From the NCBI RefSeq assembly GCF_003337485.1, contig NZ_QPJJ01000002.1:62001-126000 (forward strand): a stretch of 64,000 nt of DNA, read 5' to 3'. The notes beneath the pieces are model-generated. The model was not told the DNA's origin, searched no databases, and saw nothing but the letters and a program-made list of their open reading frames with translations. Numbering within the stretch: position 1 is the stretch's first letter; each line of letters opens with the position of its first letter. The DNA is from Saliterribacillus persicus (GTDB taxonomy: Bacteria > Bacillota > Bacilli > Bacillales > Amphibacillaceae). Positions 1-8,832 of the stretch are shown here, in pieces. A program made the translations under genes and the position numbers.

Positions 1-77
1 TCTTCTTCCTGTGTATGTGTCCAGCCAGGATTATTAACATATTCACCAGCCCCGATAACTACCTTAATGTTATTCAA
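1..77 (-). CDS. SAM-methyltransferase-like protein, 5' end only
   Basis: Partial gene that runs off the left edge; only the first 25 or so residues are present. The start is a TTG at 77, chosen because GAAGGTG lies about 7 bases upstream and no ATG is in frame. The visible residues include VVIGAGEYVNNPGWTHTQEE. A short beta strand followed by GAG and then PGW..T.EE resembles the start of small class I SAM-dependent methyltransferase-like proteins, but too little is present for a firm call. Confidence 0.45.
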   Translation of the reverse strand, partial: MNNIKVVIGAGEYVNNPGWTHTQEE

Positions 78-239
78 TCAAATGCACCTTCTAACAATTA
101 GTTATTTTGCTAAAAATCTTATCAATTACTATATATAACTTCTGAAATCAATGAATTTTACTCTGTATTTTATTCAGCCGGTTATTTTTATTACTTAAAG
201 AAAGTGCTACTGACTATTAAGTAAAAGTATAATTTGCAG

Positions 240-365
240 CTAATGTTTTTCATTTAATTTCATTAATAAATCTATTATTTCATCATTCTGTTTATTTGAT
301 TTTCTAAGTTGTGATTCAATAGAAAAAAGAGTTATAAACAACGCAAGAAATCCAAAAATAAGCAT
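240..365 (-). CDS. 41-residue small membrane protein
   Basis: A 41-codon frame with ATG at 365 preceded by GAGGGGA at good spacing. Residues 1-16 (MLIFGFLALFITLFSI) form one membrane segment; the rest is a short polar helix rich in Lys, Asn and Glu (QLRKSNKQNDEIIDLLMKLN). This one-helix-plus-coil layout is common among Bacillaceae orphan peptides. The frame and ribosome site are seen; membrane location is inferred; the function is unknown. Confidence 0.5.
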   Translation of the reverse strand: MLIFGFLALFITLFSIESQLRKSNKQNDEIIDLLMKLNEKH

Positions 366-443
366 AGAAATCCCCTCATTTATTCGCAAATAAGTGAAAT
401 CAATTTTTAGAACCGTTTTGCATAGAACATCATTCTATAAGTA

Positions 444-1136
444 TTATTTTTTAAAAGCAGTATTTACTGCTTCAATTGCATGAATAGCTGTTGTATCAAA
501 TAATGGGACTTCTGAATCTTCGGGTTTAACTAATAACCCAATTTCTGTACAACCCAAGATGATTCCTTCAGCCCCTTTATCCACCAAATGTTGAATAACA
601 CTTTTATAATAATCCTTGGATGATTGTTTAATTTGTCCTAAACACAATTCTTTGTAAATAACTTTATTAACATTATTTCGTTCTTCCTTATCTGGAACTA
701 ACACGTTAATTCTGTTAGATTCGATGCGGGATTTATAAAAGTCTTGCTCCATTGTATATTTCGTTCCAAGTAAGCCAACTTTTTTTATATTGGATTTTTG
801 GATTTGATTCGCTGTTGCATCAGCAATATGTAAGACAGGAATGTTTATTTTTCCTTCGATATAATTAATTACTTTGTGCATCGTATTTGTACAAATCACT
901 ATGAAATCTGCACCTGCTTTTTCTAATGATGCTGCCACTTCGCCTAACGCTTTACCCGCACTTTGCCAATCGCCTCCAGCTTGATAGCGTTCAATCTCGT
1001 CAAAGTCAACACTATATAACAGACACTTCGCTGAATGCAGACCACCTAACTTTCCTTTTACCTCTTCATTTATTATTCGGTAATACTCTGCTGAAGATTC
1101 CCAGCTCATTCCACCTATTAGTCCAATAGTTTTCAT
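444..1136 (-). CDS. Aspartate/glutamate racemase family protein
   Basis: A 230-residue cytosolic protein of the Asp/Glu racemase superfamily, which interconverts amino acid enantiomers without a cofactor using two cysteines. It opens with MKTIGLIGGMSWESSAEYYR, the family's N-terminal signature. The catalytic cysteines are visible as C82 in ICTNTMH and C196 in GCTEIG. The start at 1136 is preferred over an in-frame codon at 1169 because GGGGGA precedes it and the protein then begins at the first beta strand. It appears to be a single gene. Substrate (aspartate or another amino acid) cannot be told from sequence. Confidence 0.88.
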   Translation of the reverse strand: MKTIGLIGGMSWESSAEYYRIINEEVKGKLGGLHSAKCLLYSVDFDEIERYQAGGDWQSAGKALGEVAASLEKAGADFIVICTNTMHKVINYIEGKINIPVLHIADATANQIQKSNIKKVGLLGTKYTMEQDFYKSRIESNRINVLVPDKEERNNVNKVIYKELCLGQIKQSSKDYYKSVIQHLVDKGAEGIILGCTEIGLLVKPEDSEVPLFDTTAIHAIEAVNTAFKK

Positions 1137-1325
1137 CCCTTTTCCCCCTTCACAATTACCTATTATCAAATGTTACTAATCTTATTTTTTATAACTCTGT
1201 ATAAATATTAAAAATTCCATATTTATAATTTATTCAATATTAGATCTTCAATCACTTGAAGAAGCCTATTTGGTTATTACAGTTAAACACCAATAAATTT
1301 AACTACACTCTCTAACAATCTTCCA

Positions 1326-1637
1326 TTATACTACTCTATTACGATATACAATTAGAGTCATTACGTTCAATATAATAGTACCGATGAGAAGTATTGCTAC
1401 GACGAACACCCTAACGCCCATTATGTCCATAAGAGCAGAAAAGTCCTCCATTTTCACACGATTATAACTATTTAATATTTGGAAAAATAGCGAAATAGCA
1501 CAAGCACTCATGCTCATCATGGAAAGAGCAACCCAATTATTATGAAAATGCTTCGTAAAACTCTTAAGATTAACAATAGGAAGTATCCAAGCAATTAGAC
1601 CAAGAACGAGACTGCCAACATTTAGCCAACCAATCAT
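1326..1637 (-). CDS. 103-residue membrane protein of unknown function
   Basis: Three hydrophobic segments are visible at about residues 6-24, 37-58 and 73-97, ending in a short basic tail (YRNRVV). AAGGGGA precedes the ATG at 1637. No catalytic motif is recognisable. It stands alone between the racemase and the divergent HAD gene. The hydrophobic layout is seen; an integral membrane location is inferred. Function is unknown. Confidence 0.65.
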   Translation of the reverse strand: MIGWLNVGSLVLGLIAWILPIVNLKSFTKHFHNNWVALSMMSMSACAISLFFQILNSYNRVKMEDFSALMDIMGVRVFVVAILLIGTIILNVMTLIVYRNRVV

Positions 1638-1933
1638 ATCTAATCCCCTTTATTTTTTCTTCATTCTTCAACAATTGAATCATAAGTTTCAAAAGATTCA
1701 ATTTGGAATCCGCAAAAACTCAGGTGGTTTCTTGAGTACAAAACGTTTTTCAATAGAAACAATTCTAGTAGAAATCTCACATCAAAAATATATTTCTCTC
1801 AATTTATATTTTATGGTAATTTTAGGAAAACTTCAAATTTATGCTAATATAATAATATAAAGCATCGTAATATTATTTAAAAAAATAAAAAATAATCTTT
1901 TGTCTAGAAATGGAACAGAGGGAGAGTAGAATC

Positions 1934-2605
1934 GTGATATTTTTTGATATAGATGGAACTTTACTTGACCATGAAGAAGCAGAAAAAATGGCAGCTATCG
2001 ATTTTTATAAGGCTTTTGGACAAGAATTAGAATATAGTGAAGCTGAATTTGGTGAGATATGGTATAACTTATCCATAAAATATTTCGAAAAATTCTTAAC
2101 AAAAGAACTCTCCTTTCAAGACCAAAGAAGAATGCGAATGAAAGATATGTTTGGACATCAATTAAGCAATGAACACGCAGACAGCAAATTCAAAAGTTAC
2201 TTGAATTTGTACAAAAGAAATTGGGGGCCATACGACGATGTAATTACTTGCTTAGAGCAGTTAAAGCAACTAGGACATCGCCTTGGCATTATTAGTAACG
2301 GTGATTATAAGCAACAGCTAGAAAAATTAGTAAGCCTAGGAATACATAATTTTTTTGATTGTATTTTCACTTCAAGTGAAATAGGTGTGTCTAAACCAAA
2401 CCTTATTATCTTTCAAAAAGCATGCAAGGAAGCAAATGTCCAAGTGCATAAAAGTTATTATATAGGCGATAGACTTGAAACAGACGCCTTAGGGAGTAAA
2501 GAAGCAGGGATGATTGGAATATGGTTAAATCGAAAAAATAACGCAACACACCAGGATATAAAAGTTATTCATAATCTCGAGGAGCTAGTTCCAATACTAA
2601 ATTGA
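1934..2605 (+). CDS. HAD-superfamily hydrolase (YjjG/YfnB type)
   Basis: Cytosolic HAD phosphatase of about 223 residues. Motif I is FFDIDGTLLD, with the nucleophile and acid/base aspartates; motif II is the Ser in GIISNGD; motif III/IV is the Lys in SKPN and the acidic pair in YYIGDRLETDALG, followed by the typical GIWLNR strand. The GTG at 1934 is chosen because GGGAG precedes it and the protein then begins exactly at motif I. An in-frame ATG at 1910 lacks a ribosome site. Members of this group dephosphorylate nucleotides or small phosphoesters; the substrate here is unknown. Confidence 0.85.
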   Translation: MIFFDIDGTLLDHEEAEKMAAIDFYKAFGQELEYSEAEFGEIWYNLSIKYFEKFLTKELSFQDQRRMRMKDMFGHQLSNEHADSKFKSYLNLYKRNWGPYDDVITCLEQLKQLGHRLGIISNGDYKQQLEKLVSLGIHNFFDCIFTSSEIGVSKPNLIIFQKACKEANVQVHKSYYIGDRLETDALGSKEAGMIGIWLNRKNNATHQDIKVIHNLEELVPILN

Positions 2606-2743
2606 TGTTTTTTTCATTCATCTATCACTTGTTTCTCAGCTTACGGATAGCGTAACTTTTTATAGAAAATGAATCATTTTAACAGCATTAGTCGTAAAAA
2701 TAATAGTTATATAATTTTTAAGTTTTTCCTTGGAGATTATTTT

Positions 2744-2919
2744 TTGAAAACAGCAATCACACGAGTGGCTTTGTTTACTGGTATATTTGTTGAGTTTATA
2801 GTTTTTTAATGGAGTATTTAATCCCTGAGACAAGTCTTGTTATCAGAGTTGCATTTTCTGGATTATCTGCTTTTATTGGTTATTTAATAGGTATTAAACT
2901 ATTTCCAAACAAATCATGA
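2744..2919 (+). pseudogene. Small membrane protein split by a one-base frameshift in a T run
   Basis: Two overlapping frames together look like one roughly 58-residue protein with two membrane segments. The first (TTG at 2744, GGAG upstream) reads MKTAITRVALFTGIFVEFIVF and stops at 2809. The second (ATG at 2809) reads MEYLIPETSLVIRVAFSGL and continues to 2919. The junction is a run of six T (2802-2807); one more T would fuse the frames as ...IVFLMEYL.... So this is a homopolymer indel, real or a sequencing error. A TAATG stop-start coupling of two tiny proteins is the alternative. Confidence 0.45.
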
Positions 2920-3010
2920 AAAAATGCATTTCAGCAGTCAGAGCAAGATAATAAAGATTTTTACCATTTTGACGGTTTGTTTAAATCATATAAATACAAG
3001 GAGGATTTCT

Positions 3011-3103
3011 ATGAAAAGGAAACATAGGATAACTCTTCTAGGATTTCTAGCAGGAATTGCTATCTATTTTGTATTAAAGATGATTATCCAAAATATATTT
3101 TAA
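3011..3103 (+). CDS. 30-residue membrane peptide
   Basis: A 30-codon frame behind an excellent ribosome site (AAGGAGG, 6-7 bases before the ATG). The peptide starts with a basic tail (MKRKHR) and continues as one membrane helix of about 22 residues. Coding status rests on the ribosome site and the amphipathic layout. Function is unknown. Confidence 0.45.
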   Translation: MKRKHRITLLGFLAGIAIYFVLKMIIQNIF

Positions 3104-3201
3104 TAGTTGAAAATTATTCTAGAACTAGTTCAAAAAAATTACAGTTAAAATAAAGTTAGAAAATAAGTCATCTCTTAATTATAAAAAGGGGAACAAAACT
3201 T

Positions 3202-4110
3202 ATGATTAAACCATGCGCGTTAAAAGAAGGGGATCGGGTAGCAATTATTGCCCCTGCCGGTCCACCTGATAGAGAGAAGTTGATAGAGGGAAAACGTGTA
3301 TTAGAAAAAATGGGACTTGAGGTCAGCATTGGTCGATACGTGTTCGATGGGGAGGGAGATCTAGCAGCTCTAGATCAAAAACGAGTTGCTGACTTACATG
3401 AGGCTTTTTGTGATCCTTCTATCCGTGGAATTTTTTGTGCTAATGGAGGATTTGGGTCAGCAAGAATTGCTCCTATGATTGATTATGCAAAGATTCAAAG
3501 AAACCCTAAGATATTCTGGGGGTACAGTGACATTACTTATCTGCTTAACGCCATTCAAAACTTTAGTAACTTGGTTACCTTCCATGGACCAATGATTGCC
3601 TCAGATTTGCATGACGAACAAAGAACAGTTGAGACGGAATCCTCCTTTTTCGAACTATTCACCAAGGAAGATTTAAACTTTGATTCTAGCAAATCACCTC
3701 TCATTGCATTAGCCCACGGCACAGGAGAAGGACAGTTGGTTGGAGGGAATCTCACTCTCCTCACCAATGGGTTAGGAACGCCTTTTCAAATTAATACGGA
3801 TGGAAACATTCTGCTAATTGAGGAGGTGGCAGAGCCGGCGTTCCGGATTGATGCGATGCTAACACAGCTCAAACAGGCAGGGTTATTTGATAATCTCGAA
3901 GGATTGGTTATCGGCACCCTCCAGGTAGAGCCAGACCAATATCCAAAGATTAAAAAAGTGCTACAGGATTTGTTTGCGGAAGCGCCTTTTCCTGTTGTGG
4001 AGAATTTTCCAATCGGCCATTGTAAGCCTAATTATGGCGTGCCACTCGGAGTACAGGCAAAACTAACAACGTCACCACCTCGATTGATGATCGAATCTGG
4101 TGTGACCTGA
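3202..4110 (+). CDS. LD-carboxypeptidase, peptidase S66 family
   Basis: A 302-residue S66 serine peptidase. The family (LdcA/MccF) cleaves L,D bonds such as the terminal D-Ala of murein tetrapeptides during cell-wall recycling, or detoxifies microcin-like nucleotide peptides. The serine nucleophile is in WGYSDIT (about S109); the oxyanion region is GIFCANGGFG; the charge-relay Glu is in LLIEEVAEP and the His in IGHCKPNYGVPLG. No signal peptide is seen, so it should act in the cytosol. The ATG at 3202 has AAGGGG upstream. It appears monocistronic. Whether it is a recycling enzyme or MccF-like resistance enzyme is not decidable here. Confidence 0.9.
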   Translation: MIKPCALKEGDRVAIIAPAGPPDREKLIEGKRVLEKMGLEVSIGRYVFDGEGDLAALDQKRVADLHEAFCDPSIRGIFCANGGFGSARIAPMIDYAKIQRNPKIFWGYSDITYLLNAIQNFSNLVTFHGPMIASDLHDEQRTVETESSFFELFTKEDLNFDSSKSPLIALAHGTGEGQLVGGNLTLLTNGLGTPFQINTDGNILLIEEVAEPAFRIDAMLTQLKQAGLFDNLEGLVIGTLQVEPDQYPKIKKVLQDLFAEAPFPVVENFPIGHCKPNYGVPLGVQAKLTTSPPRLMIESGVT

Positions 4111-4237
4111 ATCCCTTAATAAGCTTTAAGTTTGAAGGGTTACTTTGAAGAGGTTTTAGTATTTAGTACTTCTCTATATCTAACTTAGAATGGAAAAAGT
4201 TCTTATGATAGTATGTAGAGGTGAGGGAGGAATGACG

Positions 4238-4414
4238 ATGAAATTAGAATATTTAGTATTAATATTATTTATAATTTCATTATTTTTCGATTGGAGGAAA
4301 TACAAAAAAGATATGAAGAAAGCAATAAGCGAAAATGAAATAAGGCCCATATTCGTACGTTTTTTGTTAACAGTAATTCTATTTCTTTTACTCCTTGTGG
4401 TAATTATATTTTAA
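4238..4414 (+). CDS. 58-residue two-helix membrane protein
   Basis: The start at 4238 is chosen because GAGGGAGG ends seven bases upstream; an ATG at 4232 would be too close to that site. Two membrane segments are seen at about residues 3-17 and 38-57, joined by a basic loop (DWRKYKKDMKKAI). No known motif. It ends just before a hairpin shared with the converging oxidoreductase gene. Confidence 0.6.
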   Translation: MKLEYLVLILFIISLFFDWRKYKKDMKKAISENEIRPIFVRFLLTVILFLLLLVVIIF

Positions 4415-4418
4415 AAAA

Positions 4419-4445
4419 GATGATCCCTGGTCAACAGGAATCATC
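4419..4445 (-). terminator. Intrinsic terminator of the oxidoreductase gene
   Basis: Hairpin with arms GATGATCCCTG (4419-4429) and CAGGAATCATC (4435-4445), one G-T style mismatch and a five-base loop. Six A on the left form the U tract for minus-strand transcripts. Confidence 0.7.
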
Positions 4446-4493
4446 TTCATAATATTGCGTAGTTTTATTCATTTCTTTTAGAAAGATCATTCT

Positions 4494-5471
4494 TTATACA
4501 TGAATAGCTCTTTTTTCCTCTAACGACTGCCATGCAAGAACGGCAATTTCAAACGACTTCACACCATCTTGATAGGAGGATAATATTTTAGATTCATCAC
4601 CTGTTTTGATAGCATGTAAAAAAGCATCTGTTTCTTTTTCATACGGGTTGTCTTTCACTTTAATTTCTACCTTTTCCTGCACACGATCTAACGAAAGTGA
4701 ACTAGGAGTCCATTTCTCTATACCTTGATCGGTATAAGCGGTTATTTCTACTTCTCCTACACCGTCTGGTAAAAGACAAGTATTCGCCACTTGTACTACG
4801 ACTCCACTTTTCATCGTTAACGTGAAAGATCCCGCTTCAGCGACTGTTACATCAGCATTTTCCTTGGCTAATATTCTTGATGATTCCTGTGCATAAACCG
4901 TTGCAACTTCCCCGTATAAGTAACGGATCATATCAACTAAATGTGTGGTCTGTTCATTAAATTGTCCACCTGATTGAGCTTGGTTTTTCCACCAAGGAGC
5001 ACCCGGTAATCCACCCATCCATTTAGCAATAACAAGACCTGTTTGAGCTTCATCCTGCATTCCCTTCCATTTTTCCACAATATCCTGGTAGCGAAAATGA
5101 TACCCCACAGACGTAATCACTTTTTTCTTATTCAATGCTTCTTCGATCGATTTAACAGTTTCCATATCCACGCCTAATGGCTTTTCTACTAAGAAAGGAA
5201 TTCCAGCTTCTATTAGCTTTAATTCATATGCTCCATGTGCCATTGGTGGTACACAAAGGTAGGCCGCATCTAAGGTTTCATTTTCCAACATATCCTCTAA
5301 TACTGTATAACCTGTTGCGTCAGCATACTGCTCGGCAAATCGATCTGCTTTTTCTTGGCTTGTACCTAAGAAAGCAACTATTTTCACATCATCTCTCTTC
5401 TTTAGTATATTTAAATGATGTGTTGTGAAACCACCTGTCCCTATAAAACCTATATTTAATGTCAATTTCAT
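4494..5471 (-). CDS. Gfo/Idh/MocA family NAD(P)-dependent oxidoreductase
   Basis: A 325-residue soluble dehydrogenase. The Rossmann dinucleotide motif is IGFIGTGGFTTHH at residues 7-19, and EKPLGVD carries the conserved Lys of the family. A typical C-terminal alpha/beta domain starts around residue 120. AAGGAG precedes the ATG. The family oxidises or epimerises sugars, inositols or related polyols; no neighbour names the substrate. It is divergent from the thioredoxin-like gene and shares a regulatory gap containing a perfect TGTGA-N6-TCACA palindrome. Confidence 0.88.
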   Translation of the reverse strand: MKLTLNIGFIGTGGFTTHHLNILKKRDDVKIVAFLGTSQEKADRFAEQYADATGYTVLEDMLENETLDAAYLCVPPMAHGAYELKLIEAGIPFLVEKPLGVDMETVKSIEEALNKKKVITSVGYHFRYQDIVEKWKGMQDEAQTGLVIAKWMGGLPGAPWWKNQAQSGGQFNEQTTHLVDMIRYLYGEVATVYAQESSRILAKENADVTVAEAGSFTLTMKSGVVVQVANTCLLPDGVGEVEITAYTDQGIEKWTPSSLSLDRVQEKVEIKVKDNPYEKETDAFLHAIKTGDESKILSSYQDGVKSFEIAVLAWQSLEEKRAIHV

Positions 5472-5537
5472 TCAGCTCCTTTTCTTTCTACACGACCCTT
5501 TCGACGTAAAAGTGTCAGATTCCTGCTTCAAAAAAAC

Positions 5538-5566
5538 TTTACTTGTGATTATTTTCACATTATAAT
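5538..5566 (+). promoter_or_regulatory. Promoter with TGTGA-N6-TCACA palindrome in the spacer
   Basis: A possible sigmaA promoter, TTTACT (5538-5543), 17 bases, TATAAT (5561-5566), leads to the thioredoxin-like gene. Inside the spacer is a perfect inverted repeat TGTGA-N6-TCACA at 5544-5559, which matches the known Crp/Fnr family box. Its position over the spacer would fit repression of this promoter; action on the divergent oxidoreductase gene is also possible. Confidence 0.5.
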
Positions 5567-5607
5567 TAGTGTGTTTACTATCATTAAAAGTAGAATGGAG
5601 ATTATTT

Positions 5608-6207
5608 GTGAAAACCAAAGCATTGTTTAAACTCATTTTGTTATTAGTTTTTGTTATCGTCTTTTCCGCTGTCCTATTCGCCTTCACCTCTTCTTCCACG
5701 AAAACCTTCGAAGATATTCAAAAAATCCCAGCACAGGATGTATTTACTCAAAGTGATCAAAATTACCTTGTTTATTTTTGGCAAGAAGGATGTAAGTATT
5801 GTATCGAAGTTGAACCAGATATAGTAACCTATGCCAATGACAGTTCTATTCCTGTTTATGTGGTAGATATGAAAAAAGAAGCGAATTTTCATGCTTGGTA
5901 TGACTGGGAATTCCATCATGATAAATTTGATGTTGTAATCGGAAAAATAAAAGATGGTAAGGAAGTATATCAAGACGGAATCGATTTAGCAGATTATACA
6001 AATGATGCAGAAATCAATTGGAGTATAGAAGAAACAGAAGATAAAAAAATCATCGCAAGCCATAACACACCATACCCTAAAACTGCTCCGAAATCCACTG
6101 AAGAATTAGAAATAGTAGGTACACCAACGATGATTTCAGTTCAAAATGGCGCGTTTGATTCTTATTATTTTGGAGTAGATGAAATAAGAGATTTGATGAC
6201 AAAATAG
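5608..6207 (+). CDS. Membrane-anchored thioredoxin-like protein
   Basis: A 199-residue protein with an N-terminal hydrophobic anchor (residues 8-26) and an exported thioredoxin-like domain. The redox pair is C62-C65 in FWQEGCKYC and the cis-proline strand appears as GTPTMIS near the C-terminus. The insert between them is longer than in thioredoxin. It probably acts outside the membrane in thiol-disulfide exchange. The GTG at 5608 is chosen because GGAG precedes it; the open frame extends 39 bases further up without a ribosome site. Substrate unknown. Confidence 0.8.
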   Translation: MKTKALFKLILLLVFVIVFSAVLFAFTSSSTKTFEDIQKIPAQDVFTQSDQNYLVYFWQEGCKYCIEVEPDIVTYANDSSIPVYVVDMKKEANFHAWYDWEFHHDKFDVVIGKIKDGKEVYQDGIDLADYTNDAEINWSIEETEDKKIIASHNTPYPKTAPKSTEELEIVGTPTMISVQNGAFDSYYFGVDEIRDLMTK

Positions 6208-6213
6208 CTAAGT

Positions 6214-6247
6214 CTAAGTTTTCATGAGTCACTAGATGAAAACTTAG
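6214..6247 (+). terminator. Hairpin after the thioredoxin-like gene
   Basis: Perfect 12-bp arms CTAAGTTTTCAT (6214-6225) and ATGAAAACTTAG (6236-6247) with a ten-base loop. There is no clean T run after it, so termination is likely but not certain. Confidence 0.5.
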
Positions 6248-6324
6248 CCTTATGGTCATATCAATAATTCATAATAAAAAGTGAAATTCTATTCGATCGC
6301 ATACTCCCAATTAACCAATGACAC

Positions 6325-7671
6325 TTAATCTTCCTTATTCTTAAAAATTCGCTTCTCTCTCCATTTTCCAAAACGGTAATATAAAAATGCTATCAAACTA
6401 CTAATAACAAAGCTGACACCAATTCCAATGCCTATCCCTTTTTCCCCAAATAACTCGGAAAATAGATAGGTAAGCGGGTACCTCAACACCCAAAATGAGA
6501 GGATATTCAAAATTAAGATCTGATACATTGCCCCGGACGCTCGAACCACACCATTTAAAACAAAATTGATCCCTAAGAACGGATAGAAGAATGCGATAAT
6601 CATTAAATATTCTGCTCCGAATGATACGGCAGCTTCCTCTTGGATAAAAAGCTTAATACCAAAAGGTGCAAATAAAACAATCAGCACAGTAAAGGAAAGC
6701 ATTACAATACTATTATACAAGACACCATATAAGGCGATTTTCTTTACACGATCCCATTGATTCACACCAATATTTTGCCCGGCCATACTATTGACTGCCG
6801 TACTTAAGGCATGAGCAGGTAATAAGAATAAACTGTCTAGCCTCTGAGCAGCACTATAACCCGCCACTACCGCTTCCCCGTGCGAGGTAACTACACTCAT
6901 AATTGCTGCTGAACCAGCTGCAATGACTGACATTTGCAAACCAGATGGTATCCCGAGGTGTAAGATTAATTTCACTTCTTCTAAAGCAGGTAAAAATGGC
7001 ATCTGAAACGGTGCTAATTTTTTCCTTAAAATAAATATTAGCCCATATAAAAAGGCAGAACCCTGAGAAACTATCGTTGCATAGGCAGCACCTTCTACCC
7101 CTAAGTCAAAATAAGCGATAAACAATGGATCTAAGAATATATTTAAGATTACGGCAAGTGCGACAAATTTTAGTGGTGTTTTACTATCACCCATTGCCCG
7201 CATTACTGTACTGATAAAGTTATATCCTACTAAAAACACAATACCTATCGCATTAATTCTTAAGTAAGAGACCGCATCCGTTAGCATCGTTTCTGGAGTT
7301 CCCAACAGTCGAAGTATTGGCTCTGCAAGTATGTATCCAAGTAATCCCATCACCAGCCCCATCACTAACAATGTTACGACAAAGGCATTTAAATATCGTT
7401 TCAACCCTGTCTCATTTTTCTTACCTTTTTGCTGAGACAAGACGGTTAACGTCGTATTATTTATACCAATGATAAAAGATAGTATCGTAAAAATTACAGT
7501 TCCCGATACGGCTACAGACCCTAACGCATTTGCACCAATTAAATTTCCTACCCACAAGCTATCAATCACTTGGTAGCTTACCTGAAGTAAGTTCGCTAAC
7601 ATAATTGGTCCTGAAAAGAAAAATAAAGCTTTCCATATACTACCTGTTGTGAAATCTCGTTGGTTATTCAA
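6325..7671 (-). CDS. MATE family multidrug/sodium antiporter
   Basis: A 448-residue polytopic membrane protein with twelve hydrophobic segments in two homologous halves, typical of MATE exporters (MepA/NorM type) that use ion gradients to expel drugs or metabolites. Family-like stretches include GPIMLANLLQ near the start and GIPSGLQMS at the start of the second half. It starts with TTG at 7671 behind GGAAGGAG. It lies only 16 bases behind the glycosyltransferase and is probably co-transcribed with it. The exported compound is unknown. Confidence 0.9.
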   Translation of the reverse strand: MNNQRDFTTGSIWKALFFFSGPIMLANLLQVSYQVIDSLWVGNLIGANALGSVAVSGTVIFTILSFIIGINNTTLTVLSQQKGKKNETGLKRYLNAFVVTLLVMGLVMGLLGYILAEPILRLLGTPETMLTDAVSYLRINAIGIVFLVGYNFISTVMRAMGDSKTPLKFVALAVILNIFLDPLFIAYFDLGVEGAAYATIVSQGSAFLYGLIFILRKKLAPFQMPFLPALEEVKLILHLGIPSGLQMSVIAAGSAAIMSVVTSHGEAVVAGYSAAQRLDSLFLLPAHALSTAVNSMAGQNIGVNQWDRVKKIALYGVLYNSIVMLSFTVLIVLFAPFGIKLFIQEEAAVSFGAEYLMIIAFFYPFLGINFVLNGVVRASGAMYQILILNILSFWVLRYPLTYLFSELFGEKGIGIGIGVSFVISSLIAFLYYRFGKWREKRIFKNKED

Positions 7672-7687
7672 AGGATGTTCTCCTTCC

Positions 7688-8500
7688 TTAGAGGGATTTG
7701 TAAAAACGAGACTGCAGTATTTTGCCGTCCCAGATTCTCTCTGTCTGTGCTTCTCTTTTTTTAATTTCAGGTTCTTCTAATAAAACAAAAAAGTTTTTTG
7801 TGGGTAACTCACCGAGATTATGCTTATGAGCTAATCTATCTAAATACTTGCGCATCTTATTTAAATCCTTCGATTGATTGTTACCACTCGAGGAAAATTC
7901 ATATAATACACTTGCAACTGGAACTCTTTTCACACGATAGGAAGATGCTACACGTAAGAAAAAGTCCCAATCCCAATAATTCCTCACGTATTCATCAAAT
8001 TCTCCTAACCTTTTATGTATCGACTTACGATACATACTTCCAGACGGTACATAGGTAGAGAACTTTCGCATGGCGGCAAGATCACTATCATAAGCAAATA
8101 GGAACCTTTTCTTAGGTATTCTGCGCCCTGGATTTTCTTCATAATCAACAATTTCCACATCGGAATATACAAGATCAGCACTTTGAATTGCGTCTACCAT
8201 TCTTTCTAGATGCGTCGGCAAAGGCAAATCGTCATCATCCATAAACATGATAAATTCTCCTTCTGCTTGTTCTAATGCACGATTTCTTGCATATACATGA
8301 TAATGGTTTTCTTTTAAGTTGATCACTTTAGATTTAATTTCAGGATAAAGTGCACAGATGCTCTCTACTTCTTCCCCAGCATCATTGACAATAATGATTT
8401 CAAAATCCTGAAAGGTTTGTGATAGTAAAGCTTCCAAAAGTTCTGCTAATGCAGTTTTTCTGTTGTAAGTTGGGGTTAAAATAGATATTTTGGGATTCAT
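7688..8500 (-). CDS. Family 2 glycosyltransferase (GT-A fold)
   Basis: A 270-residue cytosolic inverting glycosyltransferase. It opens with the nucleotide-binding strand ISILTPTYNR; the metal-binding acidic motif is MDDDD at residues 87-91; an acceptor-region WDWDF lies near residue 155. No membrane segments are seen. GGAG precedes the ATG. It is the first gene of a two-gene unit with the MATE exporter, which hints at modification and export of one product, but this is inference from order only. Confidence 0.88.
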   Translation of the reverse strand: MNPKISILTPTYNRKTALAELLEALLSQTFQDFEIIIVNDAGEEVESICALYPEIKSKVINLKENHYHVYARNRALEQAEGEFIMFMDDDDLPLPTHLERMVDAIQSADLVYSDVEIVDYEENPGRRIPKKRFLFAYDSDLAAMRKFSTYVPSGSMYRKSIHKRLGEFDEYVRNYWDWDFFLRVASSYRVKRVPVASVLYEFSSSGNNQSKDLNKMRKYLDRLAHKHNLGELPTKNFFVLLEEPEIKKREAQTERIWDGKILQSRFYKSL

Positions 8501-8832
8501 TTTCTAATCTCCTATCAAAAAGTGTGCTAGATTATATAACAAAACGGCTGACATCCTTACATAAGGCAGGTAAGCTAAAGGTAATTAAATCGTTCGAAGC
8601 CTTCCAACCAAATGTCAACACGCCAATGAACCTATGCCACATTATATCTCATAGTCATTCATCGTAACAGTATTCTTACTTTCACTATTCTTAAAAACCT
8701 TTTCAGATTGTTGGAACGTTTTCTAGAAGACCTGCATACACTTATATGGTTTACCTTTAACAAAAGTTGGAAATACTTAAACTAGCAGCTGCTGAAGGCG
8801 AAGACGAAAACAATTCTAAGGAGGCAATGTGT
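8501..8832. other. Intergenic stretch of about 330 bases
   Basis: This gap separates the divergent glycosyltransferase and FbpA-like genes. No open frame with a ribosome site was found. It must hold promoters for both sides, but no clear -35/-10 pair or Fur box could be picked out by eye. Confidence 0.4.

Noticed and set aside
1675-1860. 61-codon plus-strand ORF before the HAD gene
   Set aside because: No ribosome site and a composition typical of AT-rich intergenic DNA.
5472-5973. Minus-strand ORFs opposite the thioredoxin-like gene
   Set aside because: They overlap a well-supported gene and its promoter, have no ribosome sites and show no domain.
8541-8760. Fur box before the FbpA-like gene
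   Set aside because: Only weak partial matches to TGATAATNATTATCA could be found, so none is claimed.
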